Assembly (NCBI GenBank): GCA_037367405.1
Contig: JAZKJV010000153.1
Location: forward strand, 558,001 to 622,000
DNA length: 64,000 nucleotides
Direction of reading: 5' to 3'
From: Ottelia alismoides
Taxonomy: Eukaryota > Streptophyta > Magnoliopsida > Alismatales > Hydrocharitaceae
Shown: in pieces, positions 1-10,114 of the stretch
Position numbering within the stretch: the stretch's first letter is position 1
Layout of the letters: each line of letters opens with the position of its first letter
Made by a program: the position numbers and the translations under genes
The notes under the pieces: model-generated
Seen by the model: only the letters and a program-made list of their open reading frames with translations
Databases searched by the model: none
Told to the model about the DNA's origin: nothing

Positions 1-2622
1 TTACTGCCCCGTTTCCACGGACATGCCACTGAGGAGCCCCACCTCCACCTCCAGGAGTTTCTTATGATCTGCAGCACTGTCCACGATCGCCACGTGGACC
101 AAAAAACGATCCGGATGATAGCCTTCCCGTTTTCACTAGCAGATAGAGCAGCCACCTGGCTGAAGCATCTTGGGAGGTTTGTCTACACCTGGGAGCAGCT
201 CCGCACCGAGTACTTGAATAAGTACTATCCACTCGGGCGGACGAATGCAGCGAGGGCCCTGATCAGCAACTTCTCCATATTCCCCAACGAGCAGTTTCAC
301 GAGGCATGGGAGAGGTTTCGAGAGCTTTTAGACCGATGCCCGCACCACGACATCTCCAAGCCGAACCTAGTTCTGAGCTTTTTCAGCGGGTTGACGCCAG
401 AGCTTCAGGGTCTGGTGAATGCTTCTTGCGGCGGGTCCTACTTTGCCAAGGACCACGACCAGGTCTGGGCCATCTACGAGGAGATGGCCGAAAACTACAT
501 GGTGATGTCCCAGACCCGGTTGTATTCTCAGAGACCCCAGCCACAGCAACCAGGACCCGTGCAGTACCAGCGGATAGCACGGGTCGATGCAGGTCCATCC
601 AGTTCGTCCGCAGTCGCAGCAGCACAGGCAGAGTCGACAGCTGCGGACATGGGCATTATCAGCGAGAAGTTGGACCGCATGGAGCTGATTGAGAAGAAGC
701 AGTGCCAGAGCATCACTCAGATGGAACAGATGGCACAGGTTCTGAGCGACATGAAGACACAACTCATGTGTCTCCAGGAGGCACAGACGGCTACTCAGCC
801 CCGTCTTCAGTCGCGAGGCGACTCCGGCAGCAGCAGCAGCTCGTCCCAGCGCTCCAGCACCCCTGTGCAGCCTAGACAGGTTCACCTTGTACAGGCGGAG
901 CCGTACCAGCAGCCGCAGCCCACCTACCAGTCCCCACCGTCTCCAGACATGCAGATGGTGGTATACCAGCCGGACCAGCCTCTGGCAGTACTCCCGCCAG
1001 CCCCCTACGATGCAGAGTCGTTGATGGATGTCAACGGGATTTGGTATGACCGTCCCCAGCCTGGGATCCGACGAGACCATCCCGGATTCAGGTGGAGGAA
1101 TGGTGGTGCCCAGCCCCAGCAGCAGCCGTCAGGACAGGGAGGGCAGTACTCCCAGCAGAGAGATCACCAGCAGTCGCAGCAGCAGCCCCCAGCATACCAG
1201 CAGCACCAGCCATCATCCTTCGGTCCTCGTCCCTATCAGCAGCAGGGACAGTCGTGGAGGCGTGAGCAGCAGGCTCACCCAGTTCAGCAACAGCACCCTT
1301 CCTCATACCCCTCTTACCACCAGCAGCAGTTCCAGCAGCCTCACCCCCAGAGAGGCTACCCGCCGGGCTCCCACGAGAGCCCCGCTTTGGATGACATCGC
1401 CCGCCTCCTCACGGACCAGCAGACCACATTCAGACAGGAGATGGACGAGTTCCGCCAGGAGATGCGGGACTTGGTGAGATGGAAGGCCGCCATTCCAGCC
1501 CAGATTGAGCCGAATCCGAATAACCTCAAGAGGAAATCTGAGCAGGTAGTACACACTGAGTTTGCCACTCCTAGTGACCCATTTGTTGATACATCTTCGG
1601 ATCTATTTGATGCTGATTTTATCACACTTAGGAGCGGTAGGACCCCAGCAGGCGGCGGCGCCTCATCTGAGCTTCACCACGAGGATACTTCAGAGGCGCC
1701 ACATGAGGAGGAGGAGAGCGGTACTGAGGCCGCTCCAGATGATGACGGTGGCACTGAGGCCACCAAGGATGCTGATCCCACCGGCGGTACTGAGGCCGCC
1801 ACTTCACCAGTTCGAGGAGGTGGTACTGATGCCACCCGTTTGGCCGAGCCAGCCCGCGGTACTGATGCCGCGAGACGTCTACCAGCAGCAGCAGCAGCAG
1901 AGCCAGCCCGTGGTGGTACTGAGGCCACCGGTGTTTGTATTGAGAGAGATGTTGTCTTTCGTCGCCTTGATGTATCTCAGAACTTTGGTTTGAATAAAGG
2001 AAAAGGTTTAGTTTCTTCTGGTCCCACTGTGGTGCATGATGTATGTGTGGATCCGATCGTTGAACCGTCTAGGCCTTTTCCTAGTCCTTCATCTGCGAAG
2101 GACCCTGTGATCCCCTTCCCTAGAGCCCTTCAGATGGGGAAGGGGAAGAAAAAAGATCCAAAAAAGACAGTACAGGAGGAATTCAGCCAGAGTATGATTG
2201 ACAGATTCCACATCCAACTGACCCTCCAGGAGGCTTTGCAGCACATCCCCCTTCTCCAGCGATCTTTGAGAGAGAGGACTACATTCAGGAGGAGGAGGAG
2301 GAACCACACTTCAGAGATACATGTGCTGACGAAAGCCACGTGTTTTGCGATCCAGAACCGACTGCCAGCCAAGAGGCCAGATTCAGGGGCCCCGTATGTT
2401 AGATGCCAGATTAGTGAGCAGAGGTTCGACCGTACTTTTCTAGATAGCGGATCGTCGATCAACCTTCTTCCGGCAGCCCTTCTCGACCGCTTCGAGTTGG
2501 GCACTCTTCGACAGAGCAGGACAGTCCTTCAGTTCGCTGGGGTTGTTACGGGACGTTATCGTCACGATTCAGGGCCTGAAATTCCCCGTGGACTTCGTAG
2601 TGTTGGACATGGAGATCCCTGA
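1..2622 (+). pseudogene. gag-pro: El1 gag-protease, 5'-partial, ends in a deletion frameshift
   Basis: The reading frame is open from base 1, so the Gag start lies outside. The retrotransposon gag domain covers roughly the first 170 codons (DRAATWLKHL, YPLGRTNAARA, CPHHDISKPN). A coiled-coil-like stretch and a long Gln/Pro-rich region follow, then an acidic part with repeated GG(T)(E/D)A motifs. The retropepsin active site LDSGSSINLLP is near base 2450. I see no CCHC zinc knuckle anywhere in Gag, which is unusual for gypsy elements. Compared with El3 and El4, 23 bases are missing after the FA codons near 2538. This deletion removes the conserved residues after the active site and throws the frame, so the ORF ends in unrelated residues at 2622. 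Confidence 0.88.
1716..1929 (+). other. Array of six covarying hairpins in El1 gag-pro
   Basis: Six units have the form stem - 8-nt loop - stem. They lie at 1716-1735 (GAGCGG/CCGCTC), 1747-1764 (GGTGG/CCACC), 1783-1800 (GGCGG/CCGCC), 1819-1836 (GGTGG/CCACC), 1855-1872 (CGCGG/CCGCG) and 1912-1929 (GGTGG/CCACC). Loops are TACTGAGG, CACTGAGG or TACTGATG. All are in the same reading phase and encode xGT(E/D)Ax, where the first and last codons are reverse complements of each other. The stems are perfect although their sequences differ. The function is unknown; an RNA structural signal such as packaging is an inference. Confidence 0.75.
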
Positions 2623-3023
2623 GTCAGTGGCCGATACCCCCATCATCCTCGGTCGTCCATTCTTGGCCACAGCCAAGGCGGTGACTGATCATGATAGCGG
2701 GAAGGTGTACTTTCGCGTCGAGGGCGAGAGTATACAAATAGAGACGGTCGAGGACTACAGAGCTAGAGAGAGCCCGCTCAGATGCGAGTACAGATTCAGA
2801 GCAGCTGACAGACACAGAGCCAGACATCCACCAGGACTGTGATTTTGTGATCACAGACGATGAGGCAGCTTGGGCAGATCCTGCAGCACAGACCATCCTC
2901 TCATATTCAGATACAGCTGATGCCGAGATGATAGCAGAGGAGAGTCTGGAGAGCACAGCCCTGGTTCAGGATACCATAGAGGCAGCAGAGCCGGTCCTTG
3001 ATCGCGACACGATGTTTAGTGAT

Positions 3024-3068
3024 GGTGGTGCTGAGGCCACCTTGTTTTCCGGTGGTACTGATGCCACC
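3024..3068 (+). other. Two further covarying-type hairpins in the El1 protease-RT linker
   Basis: Units at 3024-3041 (GGTGG, loop TGCTGAGG, CCACC) and 3051-3068 (GGTGG, loop TACTGATG, CCACC) repeat the pattern of the 1716-1929 array about 1.1 kb downstream. They are again in phase with the protein (GGAEAT and GGTDAT). El3 has the same pair at 44048-44092. Confidence 0.7.
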
Positions 3069-3499
3069 ACGATTGATACAGATCCCTCGGATTCAGAGTC
3101 TGACTGGGCCGATTGCTATGATCAGATGCCAGACATGAGTCCACCTGAGCCTATAGATGAGGAGGAGGTAGATGCAGAGCCGAGCAGAGACAGTGCAGTT
3201 GAGCAGCCTTCTCCCGATCCAGTTTGCGAGAGTAGGCTTTCACTTTCCCAGGCAAATTTAGCAGCTTTCACTCAGTTTCTTTCGCAGCCAGATTTGCCAG
3301 CACCCAGCATTCCAGAGCTGAAGTCGCTCCCTACTTCGCTGAAGTATCGGTTCCTTGCGGGCGAGCCAGAGATGTACCCAGTCATCATCTCTGCCGAGTT
3401 GACTGGAGAGCAAGAATCTCGTTTGATGGGGGTTCTTGAAAAGAACCGCAAGGCAATCGGATGGAGCGTAGCAGATCTCCATGGGATTAGTCCATCAGT

Positions 3500-3504
3500 G
3501 TGCT
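3500..3504. repeat. Target site duplication of El2, left copy (GTGCT)
   Basis: GTGCT directly precedes the TGATGAAT start of the El2 5' LTR and is repeated after the 3' LTR at 15048-15052. The intact El3 homologue shows only one copy at this place in the RT gene. Confidence 0.95.
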
Positions 3505-4716
3505 TGATGAATCTCGTATTCATCACTCTAAATATAATTTATTAAGCTCAAATCCCTAAAAATCAACAGCATTCTTGCATCTATTTTGCATAATTAGCAT
3601 TCATGCATGTTTCCATAAGAATGGCATTTTAGCACAAAAATCTGCATAAAATAAGAAGCCAAAAATCCAAGCCAAAATGACCTGTAAATAAGCCTAACTT
3701 CCCGGATTTTTAACACATTCATGCTAACTCCGAATAACTCAAAATCACTTCCACTGTGTACATATCACTAACAAGAATAAAAGAAAAATACAAAAAAAAT
3801 AACTAACCCAAATAAGTGGACGAAAAACCCAAACCCTAATTTCAGGATTTTCGGACTAAAAGCCACATATCTTCTCCATCCAGTGTCCAATTTAATCCTA
3901 CTCACTTTTGAACTAATGTGCATTCAATTACCTTCAAAACAAGACCAAGTTCAAGTGAATCGAAGCTCATATGTGAAAGTTGGGTTTTGGGCCTCTTTTG
4001 TACATTGTATATTTTCGCGGTTTTTGACCTTGTATTTTATGTATATATTTTCTTAATCAAAAAAATCTAAAAAAATTAGAATTAAGTGTCTTTTATTTAT
4101 TTTTGATTTTTCCATATTTTTTCCGGATTTTTATCTTGTTTAAAAATGACAAAAAAATTATAAAACCCAAAAATCAAGGTATTCTATTTACATAGGATAC
4201 CCCAAAAATTCACATTTTACATTTGACCGATTTTGGTGTTGATGTCTTCATGAAAGTTGTAGATCTCATCGAGACGAGCAATTTTCGTGAAGAAAGTTTT
4301 TCGATCCGAGGTCATCTACTATTTTTTATCGATTTTACAAGATCTTTTAATTTCGAATTTTGTGGTGCTGACACGTGGCAGCACCTGGTGCCACCACGTG
4401 TCAGTCATTTTTGGCATTATTATATCGTTTTTAATTAAAAAAATAAAAAAATAAAAATAGCTCACGTGCAGCGCACGTGCGGCATCGGACGGCTGCTGTA
4501 CTCGTCTTCCCCATCTGTTCTTCCCCCTTTGGAAACACCTCCGCCGTCCCGCGAATCTCGTCGGCCATCCCCTTCCCCGTCGAATCCCGCGAATACCTCC
4601 GCCCATCACCGATCCCCCGTATCTCGCGCGCCGCCGCACGAGATCCTCTGAAGCTCAAATCTTGCAATCGGATCGCCGCCCCGATTCCCCTTCCATCTCC
4701 GACCGAGACCCCAATC

Positions 4717-4725
4717 CTATTTAAG
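4717..4725 (+). promoter_or_regulatory. Probable TATA box of El2 5' LTR (CTATTTAAG)
   Basis: CTATTTAAG is the only TATA-like element at the edge of the GC-rich block, and it is preserved in the 3' LTR at 13307-13315. Transcription would start some 30 bases downstream, which fits a U3/R border within the GC block. This is a motif call without expression support. Confidence 0.55.
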
Positions 4726-5293
4726 AATCGCTGCCGCCTCCTTCGAGATCCATCCGCCGTCAGCACGAAATCAAAGAGGAGGTCGGTGGTGACAGCCCGA
4801 CCCCCTCCCTCTTCCTCGGCGCGATCCGAGCTTCACAAGCTCGTTGCAGTCCACGGTGTTCTTCTTCAGCCGCCTCTGCTTTAGCTCCAGCCCTCCTTGG
4901 CTGTCGAGCCTACGACGGTTACCTCCGCTACCTCCAGACGCCAACATCACCACCACCTTCGTCTCCGCCAACGCTTCACCGACCCTTCTACGACGACCAC
5001 CTCCGCCGCGACAGCACGCCAGTGGCCGACTCAGCCATCGCCACCTCCGCTTCATCCACGCCGGTCACCTCCTTCGCCGCATAGCAGAGCAGCCATCCAC
5101 CGACTTCACCGACAACCACCGCCAGCACCTTCGTCTTCGCGCCGCAACCGCCTCCGCCTCGACAACGCCGCCAGTCCTTCGACGCCACCGGCCCCATCGC
5201 GCGCCACCGCCGAGGCGCATAACCACCGCAGGAGGCGGTGGTTCTCCAGCCCACGCCATTACCGCCCCTTCGCCGGCCGGGTTAGACCCGAGG

Positions 5294-5464
5294 TCCTCCC
5301 ACGTGCGTGGCACGTGCGGAGGAAACGTCCGCAGCAAGCAATCCAGGGGTCACGTGATCTGCACGTGACCCTCTGGGTTATTTACGGAAGAGCCCCTGGG
5401 TGCCCCCCTATTCGCACAGCAATCCCCGCCGACCAGAGGCACGTGCAGTGCACGTGCCCTCTGG
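5294..5464 (+). promoter_or_regulatory. Three G-box inverted repeats in El2 5' LTR
   Basis: Three near-perfect palindromes each contain two CACGTG cores: 5294-5323 (13-bp arms with a 1-nt bulge and 3-nt centre), 5347-5371 (GGGTCACGTG, 5-nt spacer, CACGTGACCC) and 5433-5464 (15-bp arms with one bulge, starting CCAGAGG). The 3' LTR keeps them at 13883-13912, 13936-13960 and 14022-14053. CACGTG is the core bound by plant bZIP and bHLH factors (G-box/ABRE). As RNA they would form stable hairpins. Which level matters is not shown. Confidence 0.6.
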
Positions 5465-6461
5465 TGATTTTGCAGATATACCCCGGAGATTATTGGTAAT
5501 TACACAAAAGCCCCCCCACTGCAGTACTTTATTTCTTTTATTTGCATCTGGACTTCTGTGTTCCCCCTCAGTTTTGAACACTTTCTCTACATTATTTTAT
5601 CAATCTAAAAATAGCATGATGTTTGTTAATTGACTCTCTACACTTTGATATGTTGTGGATATTTTTGTGACGGACGGTTAATTAATACATAATTATTTTG
5701 TGGGAAATTGCATACTTTACCCATTTCTTGCTCTGAAATTCATAATTGATTGACCGTTGCTCTAAAAATCCCCGAAAAATCACATATTGTAGAGTTAATT
5801 ATTCTTAACATTGTGCCCAAAAAGATTTGCATTTGCATGCATATTTTGCCCTGTAAAAATCATTTTGCATCTTTAGTATTTAATTTTTAATAGGTATTAA
5901 ACCCCACATTTTCGAGGATTAGGATTTTTCTGAGGTCCGTCACCTAGTGATAGATCTCAGATAATTTTGATTCTTGAAAATAATAGGTTTGATATTTATT
6001 AAAATTAAATATTAAAAATCATTTTGTTTGCATTTAAAAATCCATAAAAAATTCATATTGCATCCAAAAATTCCAAAAAAATTACAGAACATCCATTTCA
6101 TTATAGTTTACATTGTGGCCAAGTTTCGTATTTTTTCAGACATCATTTGAAAGTAATTTGCATTTTAGTCCCTAAAATAAGGCCAAATTTGCATTTTGCA
6201 TCCTTTATTGCATTTAAAATTTGAAAAAAAAAGACCGCCTCGAAAACCGAACACGAACTTTGATAGACTTAATTCTAGGTTGTTCCTTTGCCTCCTTGTG
6301 ATCGACCTTGGGACTTGCCCAAGTAAAATAAACATAAAACCACGATATTAAAAATTGAATAAATCATTTGTGGTATTTTCTTGATCGTTTCCGATTGCCG
6401 CCTACAACGCACAACACGATAAAAACAACCTCTTAAACGCAGCATCTTCGGATACGTCAGA

Positions 6462-6504
6462 TGGCGCCGTTGCCGGGTACGTCAGATGGCGCCATTGCCG
6501 GGGA
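6462..6504 (+). promoter_or_regulatory. Duplicated primer binding site of El2 (tRNA-Asp)
   Basis: TGGCGCCGTTGCCGGG (6462-6477) begins two bases after the LTR and is complementary to the 3' end of plant tRNA-Asp, the usual Athila primer. A second copy, TGGCGCCATTGCCGGGGA (6487-6504), follows, preceded by a repeat of the LTR end TACGTCAGA. The segment is therefore a tandem duplication of LTR tail plus primer site. The second copy has one mismatch (A for G) but matches further at its 3' side. Confidence 0.9.
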
Positions 6505-7714
6505 GGCAAACGGCTTAGATTTTTTGTCTTGAAAATTTTTGTTCGGTTTTCCGCATTCGGGTAGTCTGACCCCCGAATTTTTCATTGTAAATTCCATTTT
6601 TTCTCTGCAATTTATTTTCAGCCTTTATTTTTTATACATTCTTGAGTCACTCTATTACATTTTCTCTCTTATTTTTTTTGCGAGGTACCTTGTACGTGGA
6701 GCGGTTTCCAATAACCGACGCAACTTCACTGACTCTTGCAAAAAAACGCAATTAATTTAAGATCGAGTCGAGTCGTGAGAGAGCGTAGAGTCTAGGTTTT
6801 TAATTCTTGCAATTTTTAAATTTTTTGCAATTTTACAGCGATGTCCGTTTGGACTCTCGCGTGTGTAGAAAGACCTCTGACTTTATTCTGTGGTGTGTCG
6901 TGGCCTGTTTCACTCTCCGGAGAGGGTGGGGCCCGACTTGAGTGGCGATTAGGATAGACCTGCACATACGGCTCTCAGAGCATTTATATTTTTGGTTGTG
7001 CTCGTAGGATCTTAAGCCACACTGCACTTTAATTGAGACGCACATAGATCGTTCAACTTATCCAAACTTAAATCAATTCTTCCCGCTAATAGAACTTTCT
7101 GCTTAGGTGCGGTTTTCCATCGGCCTGCATTTCATTTAGAATAATTTTTAAATTCTGTCTAGCATCCCACATGGAGATTGCGAGGATTCACTGTAAGTCT
7201 TCTAACTGAGCATTCATCATAAGTTTTCCGCGTGCATCGGCTTTTCTCGAATTCCTCTCTCTTGTTTTATAGCATAACTTTAAAGGAAATTGGGACTGGA
7301 CGGTAGACGTGTATTTGTGCTCATCTAATTTTTCAGTGATCACCTCATTAAAATCAGGACTGCTAAATATATCTGATCTCAAATAACCCATAAAATCAAG
7401 AATTTCTGCGGGAGAGCAACCCCGACCTTGGATGATTTTATTTTTCTGAGTGAGCGAGAGACGACACTTAAGGATAGAGCCCAAATCCAAAATCTCAGCT
7501 CGCTAAATTTTTGCCAAGATTGAATTATCACCAACTAAAATTGAAAAGATAATAGCCGAAATCTTACGGCTTCATTGTGTGAGTTGGTGAACCCGGGGTT
7601 TGATTTGTGTTTGTATTGGTGTGCGTGAACCGATATCAAAGATCAATAGCCACACTTTTGATAAATTTTTATCCCATACAATCATCTCTCTCATCTCTTG
7701 ATTTTAATCTCATC
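6505..7714 (+). other. El2 untranslated leader
   Basis: There is no credible coding here. Bases 7161-7215 resemble the El4 leader at 52531-52590: both have GCATCCC-CATGGAGA, then GGATTC and CTGTAAGTCTTCT. GTAAGT is a good 5' splice donor consensus. Just before the ORF, GAGTTGGTGAA (7580-7591) is also shared with El4 (53383-53393). The leader may be spliced or carry a packaging or translation signal; neither can be decided here. Confidence 0.5.
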
Positions 7715-8062
7715 ATGGAAATTTTTCCAAATTTCAGATCCAACCCATCATTTCTCTCAACTCCTTCAAAAATGACCGAACATCACTATGAAAACAAGTC
7801 TGTCTCGGTTTGGCCCAAATCAATTGCATCCTCTTCTTTCAATAATCCTCCAACATTTGTGGGAAACTTTCAACCGCAAATGAATTCGGCCACCTCATTG
7901 AATCCTTACTCAAAACATCCAACCAGAAATGACCACTTACCATCTTGGACTGAATCACCTCATTCTCAATCTCTCGCCAATGAAACCTTTCAAGATCGAA
8001 ATCCCTTTAAATCCCATGACTGGCAGAGAAACCAAACCCAGATGGAAGGGACATGCACTTAA
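7715..8062 (+). pseudogene. El2 Gag-position ORF without a Gag domain
   Basis: The ATG at 7715 sits in the position of the Gag start in El4 (after the shared leader). The frame is open back to 7607, but the leader homology argues for 7715. The product, about 115 residues, is rich in Ser, Asn, Pro and His. I see no retrotransposon gag motif, so it is either a remnant or an unrelated small protein. A related frame continues to 8294 (WKGHALNDHQRWIDHDRPLV), which suggests one frameshift near 8040. Confidence 0.4.
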
Positions 8063-8268
8063 TGATCATCAGCGTTGGATTGACCACGACAGACCCCTCG
8101 TCAGACATGAAACCCATACAGAGGATTGGACAGACCTCCTAGACACATATAGACCATGTATGCTGACTCCACAATATCAAGATCTGACCAAACATGATCA
8201 AAGGACCGAACTCTACTCAGATCAAATACACATGCCTGTACCATATGAGCAGCCTCCTTCCATAAATT

Positions 8269-8889
8269 TTGAGGAGAAATTTTCAAGAAAATGATCATAT
8301 AATGGATATTCCAAGAAATTCTCCTCTCTGCATGTACCGAAAAATGGAAGACGGAATTATTGAACAAAATTCGAGTGCTCCCATGATTGATCATGAACAA
8401 AATTGTGAGGATAATGTATCGAGGATAAAAACAAGATTCGAATTGATGGAGGACGAATTTCAAAAATATGCCGACCGAGTAATCTCATTCTATGGTGGAT
8501 CGGGCGTAAAACTAAATGAGGAAATAATTGGATTCCATGATGAAAATTTTGAGGATATTCAAAAACCTAGGGATGATTCTAATATCAACACCTCTGCTTA
8601 TTATTCCCCTAGTAATGACTATGCCTCTGACCCAAACTCTGAATATCAAGGCCCCTTCTCATCTATGGAAGCCACCACATCGCCACACCATACAGAAAAT
8701 ACAAAAAAATTTGAAAATCCAGAAAATATCATAAAAATTGAATCTGAAGAAGATCTGAGGGATTTGGATCCTGCTTTACGGGAAGCACTGGAAAAATACT
8801 TGATTTTTGAACTTCCCATCATAAAGGCCATTGAACACTTCCCTGACCTTAAGAAATTTCTAATGGACAGTTTAATCATCAAAAAGTAA
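8269..8889 (+). pseudogene. El2 ORF upstream of protease, Gag C-terminus-like
   Basis: This acidic ORF of 206 codons shows short coiled-coil-like stretches (KTRFELMEDEFQKYADRVISF; EDLRDLDPALREALEKYLIFEL). It lies where El1 and El4 have the Gag C-terminus and is followed by the protease remnant. I do not recognise a domain. Base composition is AT-rich, unlike the GC-rich gag of El1 and El3. Confidence 0.4.
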
Positions 8890-8923
8890 GGAAGGAATTA
8901 GAACAAAAACCGAAAGACATATC

Positions 8924-10114
8924 TTGTCAATGGCCTCCTCCTTGGTGTTGAGGAGAAAAACCAAGAGCCGCATAGTGAAGCGGTTGCCCAGATTTGACTG
9001 CAGAATCAAAGACACAATTTTCACCCATGCTCGTATTGATGACGATTCACCGATCAATATCCTCCCGACCTCTGTATTTCACGAACTCAAACTCGGACCA
9101 ATTCGGAAGATACGAGAGATTGTTCAATTGGCAGACTGATCGATAAAGCGGCCGAAAGGAACCATTTCTGTCATCATGAAATTCCAAGGTGCTCCACTCA
9201 AGGTAGAATTCACGATCATTGATATTGAGCATCAAGGAGAATTCACCCAGTCTCCAATCATTCTCGGAAAACCATTCTTGGCATTGGCCAAGGCGAGTAT
9301 CGATTGTGAGACTCGGGAAATAAATTTTACGGCATTGGAATCACTACGATCTGATACAGTCTTTGAGGAAGTACGATTTTCTGAGGTAACCCACAAAGTC
9401 CCCAACAACCGCAACCATGAAACGGTAGAAGAGCCCTACCCCGCTGCTACACCTGAGATTGCGTTTGTTAATGAGACTATTGGTTCAGAGACTCTGCACG
9501 ATATCTCAACTCCCGCAGATTTCAAAATAGACAAATCCTTCTGCTACGATCCTGAGACATTTGCATGGTCGCACCCTGGAGCGACCTACTCTGATTATCT
9601 TGACCAAATCCTCCCAAATCAAGAGTGCACCAACATTCAGGAAACAAAGAACGAACACGTAGGCCGAACACCGACCAAGGAGAAGAATTTTAATGGCTAT
9701 TCATCTGGGTACTCAAGTGAATCGACATCTTCACGAAACAAGAAAAAGAAAGTCACCTTTGATCTTTCGGAAGAGGAATCGGTTGATGATCCCTCATCAG
9801 GTCCGGAAATGGTAGTCTACATGAGTGAAGTCTGTTCGGCATCTCTAAAGCCATATCTTCGCAAGGATCCAAAATTTGATTCTCGTTGGACAACTCCCGT
9901 TCCTAATTATTACTCATCCAAAGCTGATGCTCCTACCTTTCACAAGTACACTGGAATTATTTCTTATGAGCTGACTGAGACTGGAGCATCTGAATATTCA
10001 TCGGAGGACAAACTGATTGATCTTAAAAAGGAACGAATTTTGAGGAAACAATTGAAGAAACAAAAAGACATGAACATCTGGAGTGTGTCCACTTTCAAAA
10101 TACTATTCCTCTGA
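8924..10114 (+). pseudogene. pro: El2 decayed retropepsin and acidic tail
   Basis: Frame 8924-9139 matches the Athila protease start, but the active-site DSGSSINLLP is replaced by DDDSPINILP, so the catalytic D-S/T-G triad is lost. After a stop (TGA, 9138) the same frame runs on as SIKRPKG and then 9176-10114, which keeps the protease C-terminal half (SPIILGKPFLALAKASIDCE). An acidic Ser/Glu-rich tail follows, ending with a Lys/Arg-rich helix (KKERILRKQLKKQK). No RT follows. The protein resembles the protease-RT linker of the autonomous elements. It is a relic, or a co-opted structural protein. Confidence 0.7.

Larger units (their letters stand above)
2543..3504 (+). pseudogene. pol: El1 protease C-terminus and protease-RT linker, up to the El2 insertion
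   Basis: Frame 2543-2842 continues the protease after the deletion (VDFVVLDMEIPESVADTPIILGRPFLATAKA). From about 2847 a second frame carries the acidic linker and the start of RT ([27 protein letters not shown], then [16 protein letters not shown]). The jump between the two frames is +1 and occurs near 2760-2800. El3 has the same offset at the homologous place, so it predates both copies or is programmed. El4 is continuous here. The frame stops at 3504 because El2 is inserted between the codons of SV and SHHIYLE; it resumes at 15053. Confidence 0.85.
3505..6459 (+). repeat. 5' LTR of El2 (family B, 2955 bp)
   Basis: The LTR starts TGATGAAT and ends GGATACGTCA. It opens with an inverted repeat (TGATGAAT, 5-nt spacer, ATTCATCA; 3505-3525), continues AT-rich to about 4460, then becomes a GC-rich block (4460-5500) rich in CACGTG, and ends AT-rich. 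Apparent ORFs in the GC block (4477-4884, 4897-5499) are low-complexity and have no domain. Relative to the 3' LTR it lacks about 90 bases near 4484, where the 3' copy has 13000-13080. TGTAAATA-type motifs occur in the AT-rich start. Confidence 0.95.

Noticed and set aside
6462..6477. tRNA gene fragment matching tRNA-Asp
   Set aside because: It is the complement of only the tRNA 3' end and lies two bases after an LTR, so it is a primer binding site.
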